Source: Microlunatus kandeliicorticis (GTDB lineage: Bacteria > Actinomycetota > Actinomycetes > Propionibacteriales > Propionibacteriaceae). From it: DNA of 64,000 nt. Shown here in pieces: positions 9,049-17,549 of the stretch. The stretch's first letter is position 1. Every line of letters begins with the position of its first letter. A program made the translations under genes and the position numbers. The stretch covers positions 620,001-684,000 of the forward strand of contig NZ_JACGWT010000002.1 in NCBI RefSeq assembly GCF_014137855.1, read 5' to 3'. The notes under the pieces are model-generated. The model made no database searches and had not been told where the DNA came from. It worked only from the letters and a program-made list of their open reading frames with translations.

Positions 9049-10406
9049 TCACCGCGGTCTTCGCAGCCGACGCGCTGCTGCCGGACGGCCCCGCGCGCGA
9101 CGTGCGGATCGAGATCGACGCGGGCCGGATCAGCACGGTGACCACCGACACCGAGCCGGGCGACGCGCTCCGGCTGCCCGGGGTGTTGCTGCCCGGCTTC
9201 GCCGACGTCCACAGCCATGCGTTCCACCGGGCGCTGCGCGGCCGCACCCACGACGACGGCGGCACCTTCTGGACCTGGCGCCGGCTGATGTACGCCGTGG
9301 CCGCACGGCTCGACCCCGACCTGATGCTCCGGCTGGCCCGCGCGGTGTACGCCGAGGCCGCGCTGGCCGGGGTGAGCGCGGTCGGCGAGTTCCACTATCT
9401 GCACCACGCGCCCGGCGGCGTCCGCTACGCCGACCCGAACGCCATGGCCGAGGCGCTCCGGCAGGCCGCCGCCGATGCGGGGGTCCGGCTCACCCTGCTC
9501 GACACCGCCTACCTCGCCGGCGGTCTGGACCCTTCGGGTCACCGGCCGCTCGACCCGGTGCAGCAGCGCTTCTCCGACGGTGACGTCGGGACCTGGGCGG
9601 CGCGGGTGGCCGCGTTGCCCGACTCGGCGGGGCTGCGGGTCGGGGTGGCGATCCACTCGGTCCGCGCGGTCCCGGCCGGCGACCTGTCCGCGGTCGGGTC
9701 GTTCGCCCGGAGCGGCCTCGGCCGGGGCGCCGACGACCCGCGTCCGCTGCACGTCCACCTGTCCGAGCAGCCGGCCGAGAACGCCGCCGCGCTCGGCTTC
9801 TACGGCCGGACGCCCACCGCGCTGCTCGAGCGGGCTGGTGTGCTCGGCCCGGGGACGACCGCGGTGCACGCGACCCACCTGACCGAGGCCGACGTCGCGA
9901 CGCTGGGCGCGCACCGGACCGGCGTCTGCTTCTGCCCGACCACCGAACGCGACCTCGCCGACGGCATCGGTCCGGCCCGGTTGCTGGCCGACGCGGGCTG
10001 CATGCTCAGCCTGGGCAGCGACCAGCACGCCGTCCTCGACCTGGTGGAGGAGGCGCGGGCGCTCGAGCTGGGGGAGCGGGTCCGGTCCGGGCGTCGCGGC
10101 TGCTTCTCGCCGGCGGAGCTGCTCGCCGCGCTCACCCGGCACCAGGCCATCGGGTGGCCTGACGCCGGGCGGATCGCGGTCGGCGCGCGCGCCGACCTGG
10201 TGGCCGTGCGGACCGACACCGTGCGAACCGCGGGCGCCCGGCCCGAGCAGATCGTCTTCGCCGCCACCGCTGCCGACGTCGACACCGTGATCGTCGACGG
10301 GGAACCGGTCGTGCGCGACGGGCGGCACCGGCTCGGCGACGTCGGCGCCCTGCTCGCCGAGGTGATCGCCGCCTGTCAGGACGTCGCCGAGGGAGGTCCG
10401 CGATGA
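9045..10406 (+). CDS. hutF: Formimidoylglutamate deiminase
   Basis: 453 aa from the GTG at 9045, which overlaps the preceding TGA as GTGA. It converts N-formimidoyl-L-glutamate to N-formyl-L-glutamate and ammonia in histidine degradation. The amidohydrolase-superfamily metal site is visible as [16 protein letters not shown] (His56, His58), followed by [38 protein letters not shown] and [11 protein letters not shown]. These are HutF-specific patterns rather than those of generic cytosine or guanine deaminases. hutI follows with an ATGA overlap. Confidence 0.95.
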   Translation: MITAVFAADALLPDGPARDVRIEIDAGRISTVTTDTEPGDALRLPGVLLPGFADVHSHAFHRALRGRTHDDGGTFWTWRRLMYAVAARLDPDLMLRLARAVYAEAALAGVSAVGEFHYLHHAPGGVRYADPNAMAEALRQAAADAGVRLTLLDTAYLAGGLDPSGHRPLDPVQQRFSDGDVGTWAARVAALPDSAGLRVGVAIHSVRAVPAGDLSAVGSFARSGLGRGADDPRPLHVHLSEQPAENAAALGFYGRTPTALLERAGVLGPGTTAVHATHLTEADVATLGAHRTGVCFCPTTERDLADGIGPARLLADAGCMLSLGSDQHAVLDLVEEARALELGERVRSGRRGCFSPAELLAALTRHQAIGWPDAGRIAVGARADLVAVRTDTVRTAGARPEQIVFAATAADVDTVIVDGEPVVRDGRHRLGDVGALLAEVIAACQDVAEGGPR

Positions 10407-11560
10407 GTGCCGTGCTGGTCACCGGGATCGGTGAGCTGGTCACCAACGGCCCCGGGCAGGGCGACGGTCTGCTCGGGCTGCGGCACGGCGCCGCGGTGGT
10501 CTGCGAGGACGGCCGGGTGCGCTGGGTCGGGTCGGCCACCGAGGCCCCGGCGGCCGACCGGGTCGTCGACGTCGGTGGGCGCGCGGTGCTGCCGGGGTTC
10601 GTCGACGCGCACACCCACCTGGTCTTCGCCGGCGACCGGGCCGCCGAGTTCGCCGCCCGGATGGCCGGCGAGCGCTACGACGGCGGCGGGATCGCGAGCA
10701 CCGTGGCCGCGACCCGGGCGAGCGACGACGACACCCTGCGCGCCCTGCTGGCCGACCGGATCGCCGAGCTGCGGAGCCAGGGGACGACTACGGTGGAGAT
10801 CAAGTCCGGCTACGGGCTGACCACCGCCGACGAGCTGCGGGCGCTCCGGCTGGCCGCCGAGGTCACCACCGAGACCACCTTCCTCGGGGCGCACGTGGTG
10901 CCGCCCGACCATGATCACGACAGCTATCTGCGGCTGGTGCTCGGCGAGATGATCCCGGCCTGCGCGGGCGCGGCGCGGTGGCTCGACGTGTTCTGCGAGC
11001 CGGCCAGCGCGCACGCGTTCGACGGCGACCAGAGCCGGGCGGTGCTCGAGGCCGGCCGGGACGCCGGCTTCGCGCTCCGGGTGCACGGCAACCAGCTGGG
11101 TCCGGGCCCGGGCGTCCGGCTGGCCGTCGAGCTCGGCGCGGCCAGCGTCGACCACTGCACCTTCCTCGACGACGCGGACGTCGACGCGCTGGCCGCCGGC
11201 GACACGGTGGCCACGCTGCTGCCCGGCGTCGAGTTCGCCACCCGCTCGCCCTACCCGGACGCCCGACGGCTGCTCGACGCCGGCGTCACGGTCGCGCTCG
11301 CCACCGACTGCAACCCGGGAACCTGTTACACCACGTCGATGCCGCTGATCATCGCGCTGGCCGTCCGGGAGATGGGGATGACGCCGGCCGAGGCTGTCCG
11401 GGCCGCGACCGCCGGTGCGGCGCGGTCGTTGTGGCGCGACGACGTCGGGAGCATCACGGTCGGCTCGCGCGCCGACCTGGCGGTGCTCGACGCGCCCAGC
11501 CACCTGCACCTCGCCTACCGGCCCGGGGTCCCGCTGGCCCGCGCACTCGACGTCGGCTGA
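10403..11560 (+). CDS. hutI: Imidazolonepropionase
   Basis: 385 aa. It opens 4-imidazolone-5-propionate to formimidoylglutamate, the substrate of HutF. Metal ligands are in [15 protein letters not shown] (His70, His72), and [45 protein letters not shown] and [15 protein letters not shown] are the standard HutI signatures. The ATG overlaps the hutF stop by four bases. hutH and hutU are not in the window. The gene ends 27 bp before an unrelated cytoplasmic gene. Confidence 0.96.
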   Translation: MSAVLVTGIGELVTNGPGQGDGLLGLRHGAAVVCEDGRVRWVGSATEAPAADRVVDVGGRAVLPGFVDAHTHLVFAGDRAAEFAARMAGERYDGGGIASTVAATRASDDDTLRALLADRIAELRSQGTTTVEIKSGYGLTTADELRALRLAAEVTTETTFLGAHVVPPDHDHDSYLRLVLGEMIPACAGAARWLDVFCEPASAHAFDGDQSRAVLEAGRDAGFALRVHGNQLGPGPGVRLAVELGAASVDHCTFLDDADVDALAAGDTVATLLPGVEFATRSPYPDARRLLDAGVTVALATDCNPGTCYTTSMPLIIALAVREMGMTPAEAVRAATAGAARSLWRDDVGSITVGSRADLAVLDAPSHLHLAYRPGVPLARALDVG

Positions 11561-11587
11561 GCCCGTGCCGACGACCAAAATCATCCC

Positions 11588-12310
11588 GTGCTGACCGGCC
11601 GACCCCAGCCCGGCCTGTCGGTGGCGCGGCTGGTCGAGCACTACCCGCGGCTCTACCACGCCTCGGCGGCCGGGAGCTGGCCCAGCCTGCAGCGCCACGG
11701 TCTGCTGCCCACCACCCACCTGGTCGAGACCGCGGAGCTGCCCGCCGAGCGCCGGCACGAGCTGCTGACCCGACGCCGGACCGCGACGGTCGAGCTCGAC
11801 CACCCGCGCTACGGACGGGTCGTGCTGCGCGACCAGCTGCCGCTCCGGCCCGAGCTGCTGAGCCCCAAGCTCGTCGGGGTGACCTTCGAGCAGTGGCTGG
11901 GGCTGCTCAACGAACGGGTGTTCTTCTGGCTGCACCCGCGCCGGCTGGCCGGCCTGCTGTCGGCCCGGATCTGCCGTGACCGCCCGTTCGACGTGCTGAC
12001 CCTCGACACCGCCTCGCTGGTCGCCGCCCACCGGGAGCGGGTGCGGCTGTCGCCGATCAACTCGGGCTCGGCGCTGTACCCGAACGCCGCCGTCCGCGGC
12101 CCGGGGACCTTCGCCCGGATCGAGGACTATCCCTGGGCGGAACGCCGCCGGACCCGCCCGGTGGCCGACGCGGTCGCCGAGCTCGCGGTGATCGGGGGCG
12201 TCCCCGACCTGACCGAGCACGTGATCGCCGTCGACCGCTACCTCGGTCCGGCGCTGACCGGGCGGCTCTGGCCGGAGGGGTCCTTGCCCGCGGACCCGGC
12301 GATCGGTTGA
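11588..12310 (+). CDS. DUF7002-like protein, possible ADP-ribosyltransferase fold
   Basis: 240 aa from the GTG at 11588. The N-terminal block LYHASAAGSWPSLQRHGLL, the central FEQWLGLLNERVFFWLHPRR and FDVLTLDTASLVAAHRERV, and LSPINSGSALYPN match the pattern I associate with DUF7002 proteins. These resemble DarT/PARP-like enzymes, in which a Tyr-His near the N terminus, a central strand and a late acidic residue line the NAD pocket. Catalysis is not demonstrated. It is cytoplasmic, with no signal peptide. Its stop overlaps the next gene as TTGA, so the two are probably co-translated. Confidence 0.65.
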   Translation: MLTGRPQPGLSVARLVEHYPRLYHASAAGSWPSLQRHGLLPTTHLVETAELPAERRHELLTRRRTATVELDHPRYGRVVLRDQLPLRPELLSPKLVGVTFEQWLGLLNERVFFWLHPRRLAGLLSARICRDRPFDVLTLDTASLVAAHRERVRLSPINSGSALYPNAAVRGPGTFARIEDYPWAERRRTRPVADAVAELAVIGGVPDLTEHVIAVDRYLGPALTGRLWPEGSLPADPAIG

Positions 12311-13227
12311 CTGCACGGGTGTCGAGCCCCGTCCCGCCGCCCGCGATCGACGTCCCCGAGTCGTTCCGGGCGATGCCGCGCTGGTGGCACGACACCCGCG
12401 GCCGGGCCTGGCTGGACGAGCTGCCGGCGTTGGTCGCCCGGCAGTGTGCGAGCTGGCGCCTCACCGTCGACGGTCCGGTGCTGCACGGCTCGAACGCGTT
12501 GGTGGTGCCGGTCCGGCGGGACGACGAGGTCTGCGTGCTGCGGCTGTCGCCGCCGGGTGACCGGGTCGACCGCGAGGCGGCGGCGCTGCGGTGGTGGGAC
12601 GGCCGGGGCGCGGTCCGGCTGCTCGACGCCGACGAAGAGCGCCGGACGCTGCTGCTCGAACGACTCGACGTCACCCGCACCCTGCACGACGCCCCGCTCG
12701 ACGAGGCGATGTCGGTGGTGGCGCAGCTGGTCAGCACGCTCGCCGTCCCGGCGCCGGTGGGGGCCCCGACCACGGCCGAGCTGGCCGCCGAGCAGCAGCA
12801 CGCCATGGGCCGCGACTGGCTGGCGCTCGGCGCACCGACGTCGCGGGACCAGCTCGCGGTGGCCCAGCGGCTGGCCGGCGAGCGTGCCGCGGCACCGGTC
12901 GAGGACGTCTGCGTCGACGGTGATCTGCACTGTCGGCAGGTGTTGGCGGGGCAGCGGGCGCCCTGGCTGGTGGTCGATCCGGTGCTGCTCCGCGGCGACC
13001 GCGAGTACGACCTCGCCCGGGTGCTCTGGGAGCGGCTCGACGAGTTCGGCTCCGACGCCGCGGTGCGCGCCGCCTTCGACCGGTTCGTCCGCGAGGCCGA
13101 CGTGCCCGAGGACCGGGCGCGGAGCTGGGTGGTGCTCCGCGCGATGTCCTATCTGCTCTGGGGCCTGGCCCGCGGCCTCACCCTCGACCCGCCGAAGTGC
13201 CGACGGCTGCTCGACGTCTTCGTCTGA
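12307..13227 (+). CDS. Aminoglycoside phosphotransferase-like small-molecule kinase
   Basis: 306 aa from the TTG at 12307 (overlapping the previous TGA); a GTG at 12319 is the alternative start. The protein-kinase-like fold of the APH family is visible: LHGSNALVVPVRR and VCVLRLSPPGDRVDREAAAL for the nucleotide-binding lobe, CVDGDLHCRQVLAG as the Brenner-type catalytic loop with Asp, and WLVVDPVLLRGDREYDLARVLW with the metal-binding Asp. The order of motifs resembles the streptomycin 6-kinase/hydroxyurea-kinase (APH_6_hur) branch. The substrate is unknown; resistance is possible but not shown. Confidence 0.82.
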   Translation: MTARVSSPVPPPAIDVPESFRAMPRWWHDTRGRAWLDELPALVARQCASWRLTVDGPVLHGSNALVVPVRRDDEVCVLRLSPPGDRVDREAAALRWWDGRGAVRLLDADEERRTLLLERLDVTRTLHDAPLDEAMSVVAQLVSTLAVPAPVGAPTTAELAAEQQHAMGRDWLALGAPTSRDQLAVAQRLAGERAAAPVEDVCVDGDLHCRQVLAGQRAPWLVVDPVLLRGDREYDLARVLWERLDEFGSDAAVRAAFDRFVREADVPEDRARSWVVLRAMSYLLWGLARGLTLDPPKCRRLLDVFV

Positions 13228-13239
13228 GCTGCGTTCCTG

Positions 13240-13635
13240 TCAGTCCTCGTAGCCGACGAGCCAGCGCAGCCCGTACCGGTCGGTGACCTGGCCGTCGTGA
13301 GCGCCCCAGGGGCGCTGCTGGAGCGGGTCGACGTCCGTCCCGCCCTCGCAGAGCCGGTCGAACCAGGTCTGCAGGGTGGCCGGGTCGGCCGTGCCGAGCA
13401 GCGCGAACAGCACGCCCTCGACTCGTACCGTGGGTTCGTCCCCGGCGGCGTCGGACGCCGAGACGGCGACCGGGCCGCGCAGCTCACCGTGGGCGATCGC
13501 CTCGGCCGGTCCGTCCTCGCGGTTGAACTGGGCGTAGGTGAACAGGGCCAGCTCGCCGCCGAAGACGTCGCGATAGAAGGTCAGCGCCTCGCGCGCGGTG
13601 CCGGGGAGCTGCAGGTAGGGCGTGGGTCCGGGCAT
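13240..13635 (-). CDS. PhnB-like VOC family protein
   Basis: 131 aa. TPYLQLPGTAREALTFYRDVFGGELALFTYAQF is the start of a PhnB/3-demethylubiquinone methyltransferase-like VOC domain (quoted residues 4-36), and the C terminus RPWGAHDGQVTDRYGLRW is the classic final strand of that group. VOC proteins fold as paired beta-alpha-beta-beta-beta units and may bind metals, but the substrate is unknown. It is convergent with the upstream kinase gene (12 bp apart) and 43 bp from the next VOC gene on the same strand. Confidence 0.85.
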   Translation of the reverse strand: MPGPTPYLQLPGTAREALTFYRDVFGGELALFTYAQFNREDGPAEAIAHGELRGPVAVSASDAAGDEPTVRVEGVLFALLGTADPATLQTWFDRLCEGGTDVDPLQQRPWGAHDGQVTDRYGLRWLVGYED

Positions 13636-13678
13636 GCGGTTCAGGGTAGGGACACGCGCGTGACCTCGCGCACCCGGC

Positions 13679-14032
13679 TCAGTCGCGGTGCCGGACGATG
13701 TTGATCACGTTCCCGTCCGGTGCCCGGACGAAGAACCGACGGACACCCCAGTCCTCGTCCTGCGGTGGGTGCACGATCTCGTAGCCGCGGCGCTGCGCCT
13801 CGGCGTAGGCGGCGTCGACGTCGTCGACCTTGATCGACACCGCCGGCGCGACCGGGGCGCTCGCGTCGTGGGTGACGACCTGCACGCTCCGACCGGTCTC
13901 CGGCGAGGTGAACCGGGCCACCCAGCCGAGATTGAACTCCTCGGTCGCGAGGCCGAGGTAGGCGGCGTAGAAGGACCGTGCCGCGTCGATGTCGGGCACC
14001 GTCAGGTCGGTGATGATCTCGGTGATCCGCAC
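13679..14032 (-). CDS. VOC family protein (glyoxalase/bleomycin-resistance fold)
   Basis: 117 aa. It starts MRITEIITDLTVPDIDAARSF followed by a typical YLGLATEEFNLGWVARF segment, and ends FFVRAPDGNVINIV, the standard last beta strand with the metal-binding acid region. One complete VOC domain is present. It lies in the same orientation as the PhnB-like gene and the P-loop kinase upstream, with short gaps. The substrate is unknown. Confidence 0.85.
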   Translation of the reverse strand: MRITEIITDLTVPDIDAARSFYAAYLGLATEEFNLGWVARFTSPETGRSVQVVTHDASAPVAPAVSIKVDDVDAAYAEAQRRGYEIVHPPQDEDWGVRRFFVRAPDGNVINIVRHRD

Positions 14033-14080
14033 CTGGACTCCTCTCCGTCGTCGGTGGCACGGGACCCAGCATCGCCGTTC

Positions 14081-14611
14081 TCAGGGTGTCCCGCCAGCGT
14101 CCCGGCCGGGTACCCGGAGCGGGAGTCCCGCGTGCCGGAGGATCGCGTCGACGACCTCGGTCACCGGCACCGAGGTGTCGATCACCACGCCGGTGCGCGG
14201 GGTGTCCTCACCGGTGCGGTGCAGACGGAGCACCAGCTCCCGGTCCTCGGGTTCGGCGCCGAACTCGCCGGCCGGCCGGCGTTCGAGCCGGCTCAGCAGC
14301 GCGGCATCGTCGACGTCGAGCACGAAGACGCCGTCGAACCGGTCGACGAAACGGTGGACGTTGCGCGACCCGCCGCAGAGGAAGGTGGCCTCGACGGTGC
14401 GGTCACGCAGCAGGGCCTCGACGAGGTCGAGCCGCCAGAGGTGGTTCTCGTGCCGCGCGGTGTCGGTCGGCTCGCCGGTGACCGGATCGCCCTGGTAGGC
14501 GAGGACGCGGTCGCCGTGGACGCCCTGATGGCCGCGCCGGAGCAGCTCGTCGCAGACGGTGGTCTTGCCGCTGCCCGAGACGCCCTCGACCAGGAAGTTG
14601 CGCCGCCCCAT
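14081..14611 (-). CDS. P-loop nucleotide kinase-like protein
   Basis: 176 aa. It begins with an intact Walker A motif, NFLVEGVSGSGKTTVCDELL (Lys16 region), and has LVEALLRDRTVEATFLCGG and VFVLDVDDAALLSRLERRP as the later P-loop kinase strands and lid. The whole length is one AAA_18/gluconate-kinase-like domain. The phosphate acceptor is unknown. ATG at 14609-14611; the GNAT gene lies 13 bp upstream on the same strand. Confidence 0.8.
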   Translation of the reverse strand: MGRRNFLVEGVSGSGKTTVCDELLRRGHQGVHGDRVLAYQGDPVTGEPTDTARHENHLWRLDLVEALLRDRTVEATFLCGGSRNVHRFVDRFDGVFVLDVDDAALLSRLERRPAGEFGAEPEDRELVLRLHRTGEDTPRTGVVIDTSVPVTEVVDAILRHAGLPLRVPGRDAGGTP

Positions 14612-14624
14612 CAGCCGGACCCCG

Positions 14625-15500
14625 TCAGCTGCCCCGGACGCGGTCGAAGCGCTCGGGCTGGGCCACGAACCCGGCCGAACGGTAGGTGGCGACCGCGCCG
14701 GTCAGCCCGCTCGGCGTGCAGACCTCGGCGACCGTGCAGCCGCGACGACGCAACGCCTCCGCCGCGGCCAGGCAGAGGGCGCGGCCGTAGCCGTGGTGGC
14801 GGTGGTCGGCGTGCACGCCCAGCGGTTCGATCAGTCCGGTGCGGCCCGGTCCGGCCGACCAGGCGGTGATGGCCCCGACCACCGTGCATGCCGCGTCGTA
14901 GCCGATCAGGTGGTCGGCGGTGGTCGACGGCGACCCCGCGGCCAGGTCGCGCCAGCGCTCGAGGGTGAAGCGGGTCGAGCCGAAGGCGGACCGGATCACC
15001 TCCACGTAGCCGGCGGCGCCGACCTCGTCCACCGCGGCGATCCGCAGCCCCAGGCCCTCCTCGGTCACGACCTCCGGGCCCAGGTCGCGCCGCAGCGGCG
15101 TCCAGCCGTCGCCCGGAGACCAGCCGCGCCCGTCGAGCGCTGCCTGCAGCCGGATGCCGTTGGGGGTCTCGACGGTCACCGGGCCCGCGGGCAGGACCCC
15201 GCGGGCGGTCTCGGTGAGGTCGTCCGCGAGCCGATCGGCCAGGCCGGGGTCGTCGCGGAGCTCGGGCGCGACGGTGAGCCGCAGGACGTCGGGGCCGTCG
15301 AGGAGAGCGACCGCGCAGACCTTCTGCCCGTCACGCCAGACCCGGACCGCCGCGGCGGTCGCCTCGGCGCCGTTCCGGGCGAACCAGCCGAGGTCCCCGG
15401 GATGGAGCTGGAGGGTCAGGTCACCCGACTGCCAGCCGGCGAGCGTCTCGACGACCTCGCCCAGCCCGATCGCGTCCGGCGTGGTCACGGTGACGGTCAC
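14625..15500 (-). CDS. GNAT family N-acetyltransferase, probably two-domain
   Basis: 291 aa from the GTG at 15500, 67 bp from the divergent NUDIX start. An earlier in-frame start at 15635 would overlap that gene. The C-terminal half is a clear GNAT domain: LIEPLGVHADHRHHGYGRAL is the acetyl-CoA binding motif A, followed by LCLAAAEALRRRGCTVAEV and TYRSAGFVAQPERF. The N-terminal half (DLTLQLHPGDLGWFARNG, GQKVCAVALLDGPDVLRL) looks like a degenerate second GNAT fold. The acceptor substrate is unknown. Confidence 0.82.
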   Translation of the reverse strand: MTVTVTTPDAIGLGEVVETLAGWQSGDLTLQLHPGDLGWFARNGAEATAAAVRVWRDGQKVCAVALLDGPDVLRLTVAPELRDDPGLADRLADDLTETARGVLPAGPVTVETPNGIRLQAALDGRGWSPGDGWTPLRRDLGPEVVTEEGLGLRIAAVDEVGAAGYVEVIRSAFGSTRFTLERWRDLAAGSPSTTADHLIGYDAACTVVGAITAWSAGPGRTGLIEPLGVHADHRHHGYGRALCLAAAEALRRRGCTVAEVCTPSGLTGAVATYRSAGFVAQPERFDRVRGS

Positions 15501-15567
15501 AGCGCGATCCAACCCCACCCGGTCGGCGCGTGCAGCCGCTTTTCCGCGAACCGCTAGCGTGCCGGGC

Positions 15568-16044
15568 GTGCCCGACGACCCGAACCAGCCCCGGACGGCC
15601 CTCGACCGGCGGGCGGCGCGTGTGCTGCCGGTCAACCACCGCGACGAGGTGCTGCTGCTCCGCGGGTTCGAGCCGGCCCATCCGGACGACCTGTTCTGGT
15701 TCAGCGTCGGCGGGGGTCTGGACGAGGGCGAGGACGACCGGCAGGCGGCGGTCCGCGAGCTGTGGGAGGAGACCCGGATCCGGGCGACGACCGCCGCGCT
15801 GGTCGGCCCGCTGCTCAGCGAGACGGTCGGATTCAGCTGGGGCCGTTACGACATCACCCAGCAGCAGACCTGGTGGGCGGTCCGGGTCGGGGACGTGCCG
15901 GTGAGCTTCGAGGGTCTCGACGAGGTGGAGCGGGCGACGACGGTCGAGCACCGTTGGTGGTCGGCGACCGACCTCGACGCCTCCGACCAGACCGCGGCGC
16001 CGGGACTGGTCGAGCAGATCCGGATGGCCGTCGCCGCCTGCTGA
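15568..16044 (+). CDS. NUDIX hydrolase
   Basis: 158 aa from the GTG at 15568. The NUDIX box runs from GGGLDEGEDDRQAAVRELW through EETRI, matching Gx5Ex7REUxEExGU except Ile in place of the final Gly-hydrophobic pair. LPVNHRDEVLLLRGFEP is the first strand of the fold. It should hydrolyse a nucleoside diphosphate linked to some group X; the substrate is unknown. It is divergent from the GNAT gene and convergent with a phosphotransferase across a repeat-containing gap. Confidence 0.88.
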   Translation: MPDDPNQPRTALDRRAARVLPVNHRDEVLLLRGFEPAHPDDLFWFSVGGGLDEGEDDRQAAVRELWEETRIRATTAALVGPLLSETVGFSWGRYDITQQQTWWAVRVGDVPVSFEGLDEVERATTVEHRWWSATDLDASDQTAAPGLVEQIRMAVAAC

Positions 16045-16079
16045 CCGGTGAGCGCGGTCGGTCACCCACCGCTCGCACG

Positions 16080-16190
16080 GGAGACAAGCTCAGCGCACGG
16101 AAACCCCGACCAGCGCACAGGGCCCCACCACGGTGCCCTGAGCCTGTCGAAGGGCCGCAGCGCGCTTCGACAGACTCAGCGCACGATCTC
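16080..16190. repeat. REP-like inverted repeats (CTGAGCCTGTCGAAG family)
   Basis: CTGAGCCTGTCGAAG at 16138-16152 is mirrored by CTTCGACAGACTCAG at 16165-16179 with GCGCACG after it, and a third partial copy (ACAAGCTCAGCGCACG) lies near 16083. The inverted pair can form a hairpin between the convergent NUDIX and phosphotransferase genes. The same family forms a tandem cluster at 54.0-54.2 kb. The TGA stop of the phosphotransferase gene lies inside the right-hand copy. Confidence 0.8.
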
Positions 16191-17138
16191 GGCGTGCACC
16201 GCCGCGGTGGTCCTCAGGTGCCGGTCGAGCAGCTGGGAGCTCTCCGGATCGTCGCCGTCGGCCGCCAGGCTGACCAACCAGGGCACGGTCTCCAGCACCC
16301 CGACGAAACGGGTGACCCGGAGCTCGGCCTCCGCCTGAGGTGTCGTTCCCGGGTCGACGCCGAGCCGGTGCAGGCGGCCGAGGTAGTCGTCCAGCAGCGT
16401 CTGCTCGGACCGACCGGCGAGATCGGCGAGCACGCCGATGATCGCGGCGAGGTCGAAGAACCGCGGCCGCCGGCCGACGGTGGCCAGATCGAACACCACG
16501 AGTCTTCCCTGGTCGGTGCGGCCGAACTGGTGCGCGGCGAGCTCGCCGTGGCTGAGTGCGGTCGGCAGCGCCCGGTACTCGGGGAGCAGTCTCCGGTAGG
16601 TCGCCAGCCACCGGGTCGTCCCCGACCCCGGCTGTTCGCGGTCGATCCGAGCGAGCGCTGCGGCGAGCGAAACCTCGAACGTCGCCTGGTCGCTGCCGGC
16701 GGGCGGAGGTGCGAGCTCGGCCGGGGCGTCCTGCCGGGAGGCCAGCCGGGCGAGCAGCCCGAGCGCGGGATCGACGTCGTCGCGCTCGAGGCCGACCACC
16801 GGCAGCTCGTCGAGCACCAGCACCTCAGCACCGCCGCGGTCGACGGCGGCGTGAAGACGCGGGACCGGGACGCCCGCCTCAGCGAGCAGCCGATAGCGCG
16901 GCGCCTCCGGGCGGTCCGCGTTCTGCTTGACGAACAGCCTGACCTCGGCGACGCCAGACGCCGTCGGACAGCGCACCCGCACGCTGGCCGACGGGTGCCC
17001 GCCGTGGTGCCTGCCCTGGGGGCGGTGGATCACCTCGGCCGTGACGGGACCGCTCGTCCCGGGCAGGGCAGGGGCGAGGTCGGCCCAGGCGAGACCGAAC
17101 GGAAGCGACGCCGAACCGGCGGCGACGGCTCGGCTCAT
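16176..17138 (-). CDS. APH-family phosphotransferase-like protein
   Basis: 320 aa from the ATG at 17138, which overlaps the TGA of the upstream VOC gene (ATGA). A kinase-like fold is indicated by VRLFVKQNADRPEAPRYRLLAEAGVPVPRL in the N lobe (quoted in part), LSHGELAAHQFGRT as the catalytic loop where the usual HGD/HxD Asp is Glu, and LVVFDLATVGRRPRFFDLAA with the DxA metal motif. The HGE change could reduce activity. The final codons and stop read through a REP-like repeat, so the C terminus was set by that element. Substrate unknown. Confidence 0.75.
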   Translation of the reverse strand: MSRAVAAGSASLPFGLAWADLAPALPGTSGPVTAEVIHRPQGRHHGGHPSASVRVRCPTASGVAEVRLFVKQNADRPEAPRYRLLAEAGVPVPRLHAAVDRGGAEVLVLDELPVVGLERDDVDPALGLLARLASRQDAPAELAPPPAGSDQATFEVSLAAALARIDREQPGSGTTRWLATYRRLLPEYRALPTALSHGELAAHQFGRTDQGRLVVFDLATVGRRPRFFDLAAIIGVLADLAGRSEQTLLDDYLGRLHRLGVDPGTTPQAEAELRVTRFVGVLETVPWLVSLAADGDDPESSQLLDRHLRTTAAVHAEIVR

Positions 17139-17518
17139 CCGACGTCCGTGGTCGGCGGCTCGAGCACGCAGAGCTCGTTGCCGTCGGGGTCGGCGAGGAC
17201 GTGCCAGCGCCAGCCGTCCTCGATCACCGGCTCGGCGGTCAGCAGCGTGGCGCCGAGGTCGACCAGCCGGGCCGTCTCCGTCTCGAGGTCGGGCGTGCGG
17301 AGATCGAGGTGCATCCAGTTCTTCTCGTGCTTGACGTCGGTCGTCCGCTGCAGCAGCACGTCCAGTCCGCCGTGCGCCCCAGGGACGAGCTGCAGATAGG
17401 GGTCCACGGCCGGGACCGGGGTGCGGTAGCCGAGCGCCGCACACCAGAACGCGGCGGCCCGCTCCAGATCCGCACAGTCGAGCACGAGGACGACGCTGCC
17501 GTGGTCGTAGGTCTGCAC
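17135..17518 (-). CDS. VOC family protein
   Basis: 127 aa. SVVLVLDCADLERAAAFWCA and LGYRTPVPAVDPYLQL open the VOC domain, and WHVLADPDGNELCVLEP is the last conserved strand with the Glu ligand position. A complete single-domain member of the group often annotated as glyoxalase or bleomycin-resistance-like. The stop overlaps the start of the downstream phosphotransferase, so the two may be coupled. The substrate is unknown. Confidence 0.85.
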   Translation of the reverse strand: MQTYDHGSVVLVLDCADLERAAAFWCAALGYRTPVPAVDPYLQLVPGAHGGLDVLLQRTTDVKHEKNWMHLDLRTPDLETETARLVDLGATLLTAEPVIEDGWRWHVLADPDGNELCVLEPPTTDVG

Positions 17519-17549
17519 GCGACGAGCGTGCCACCTACCGTTCCCGTCG

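Noticed and set aside
10376-12316. 646-residue minus-strand frame opposite hutI
   Set aside because: Antisense shadow covering three well-supported plus-strand genes.
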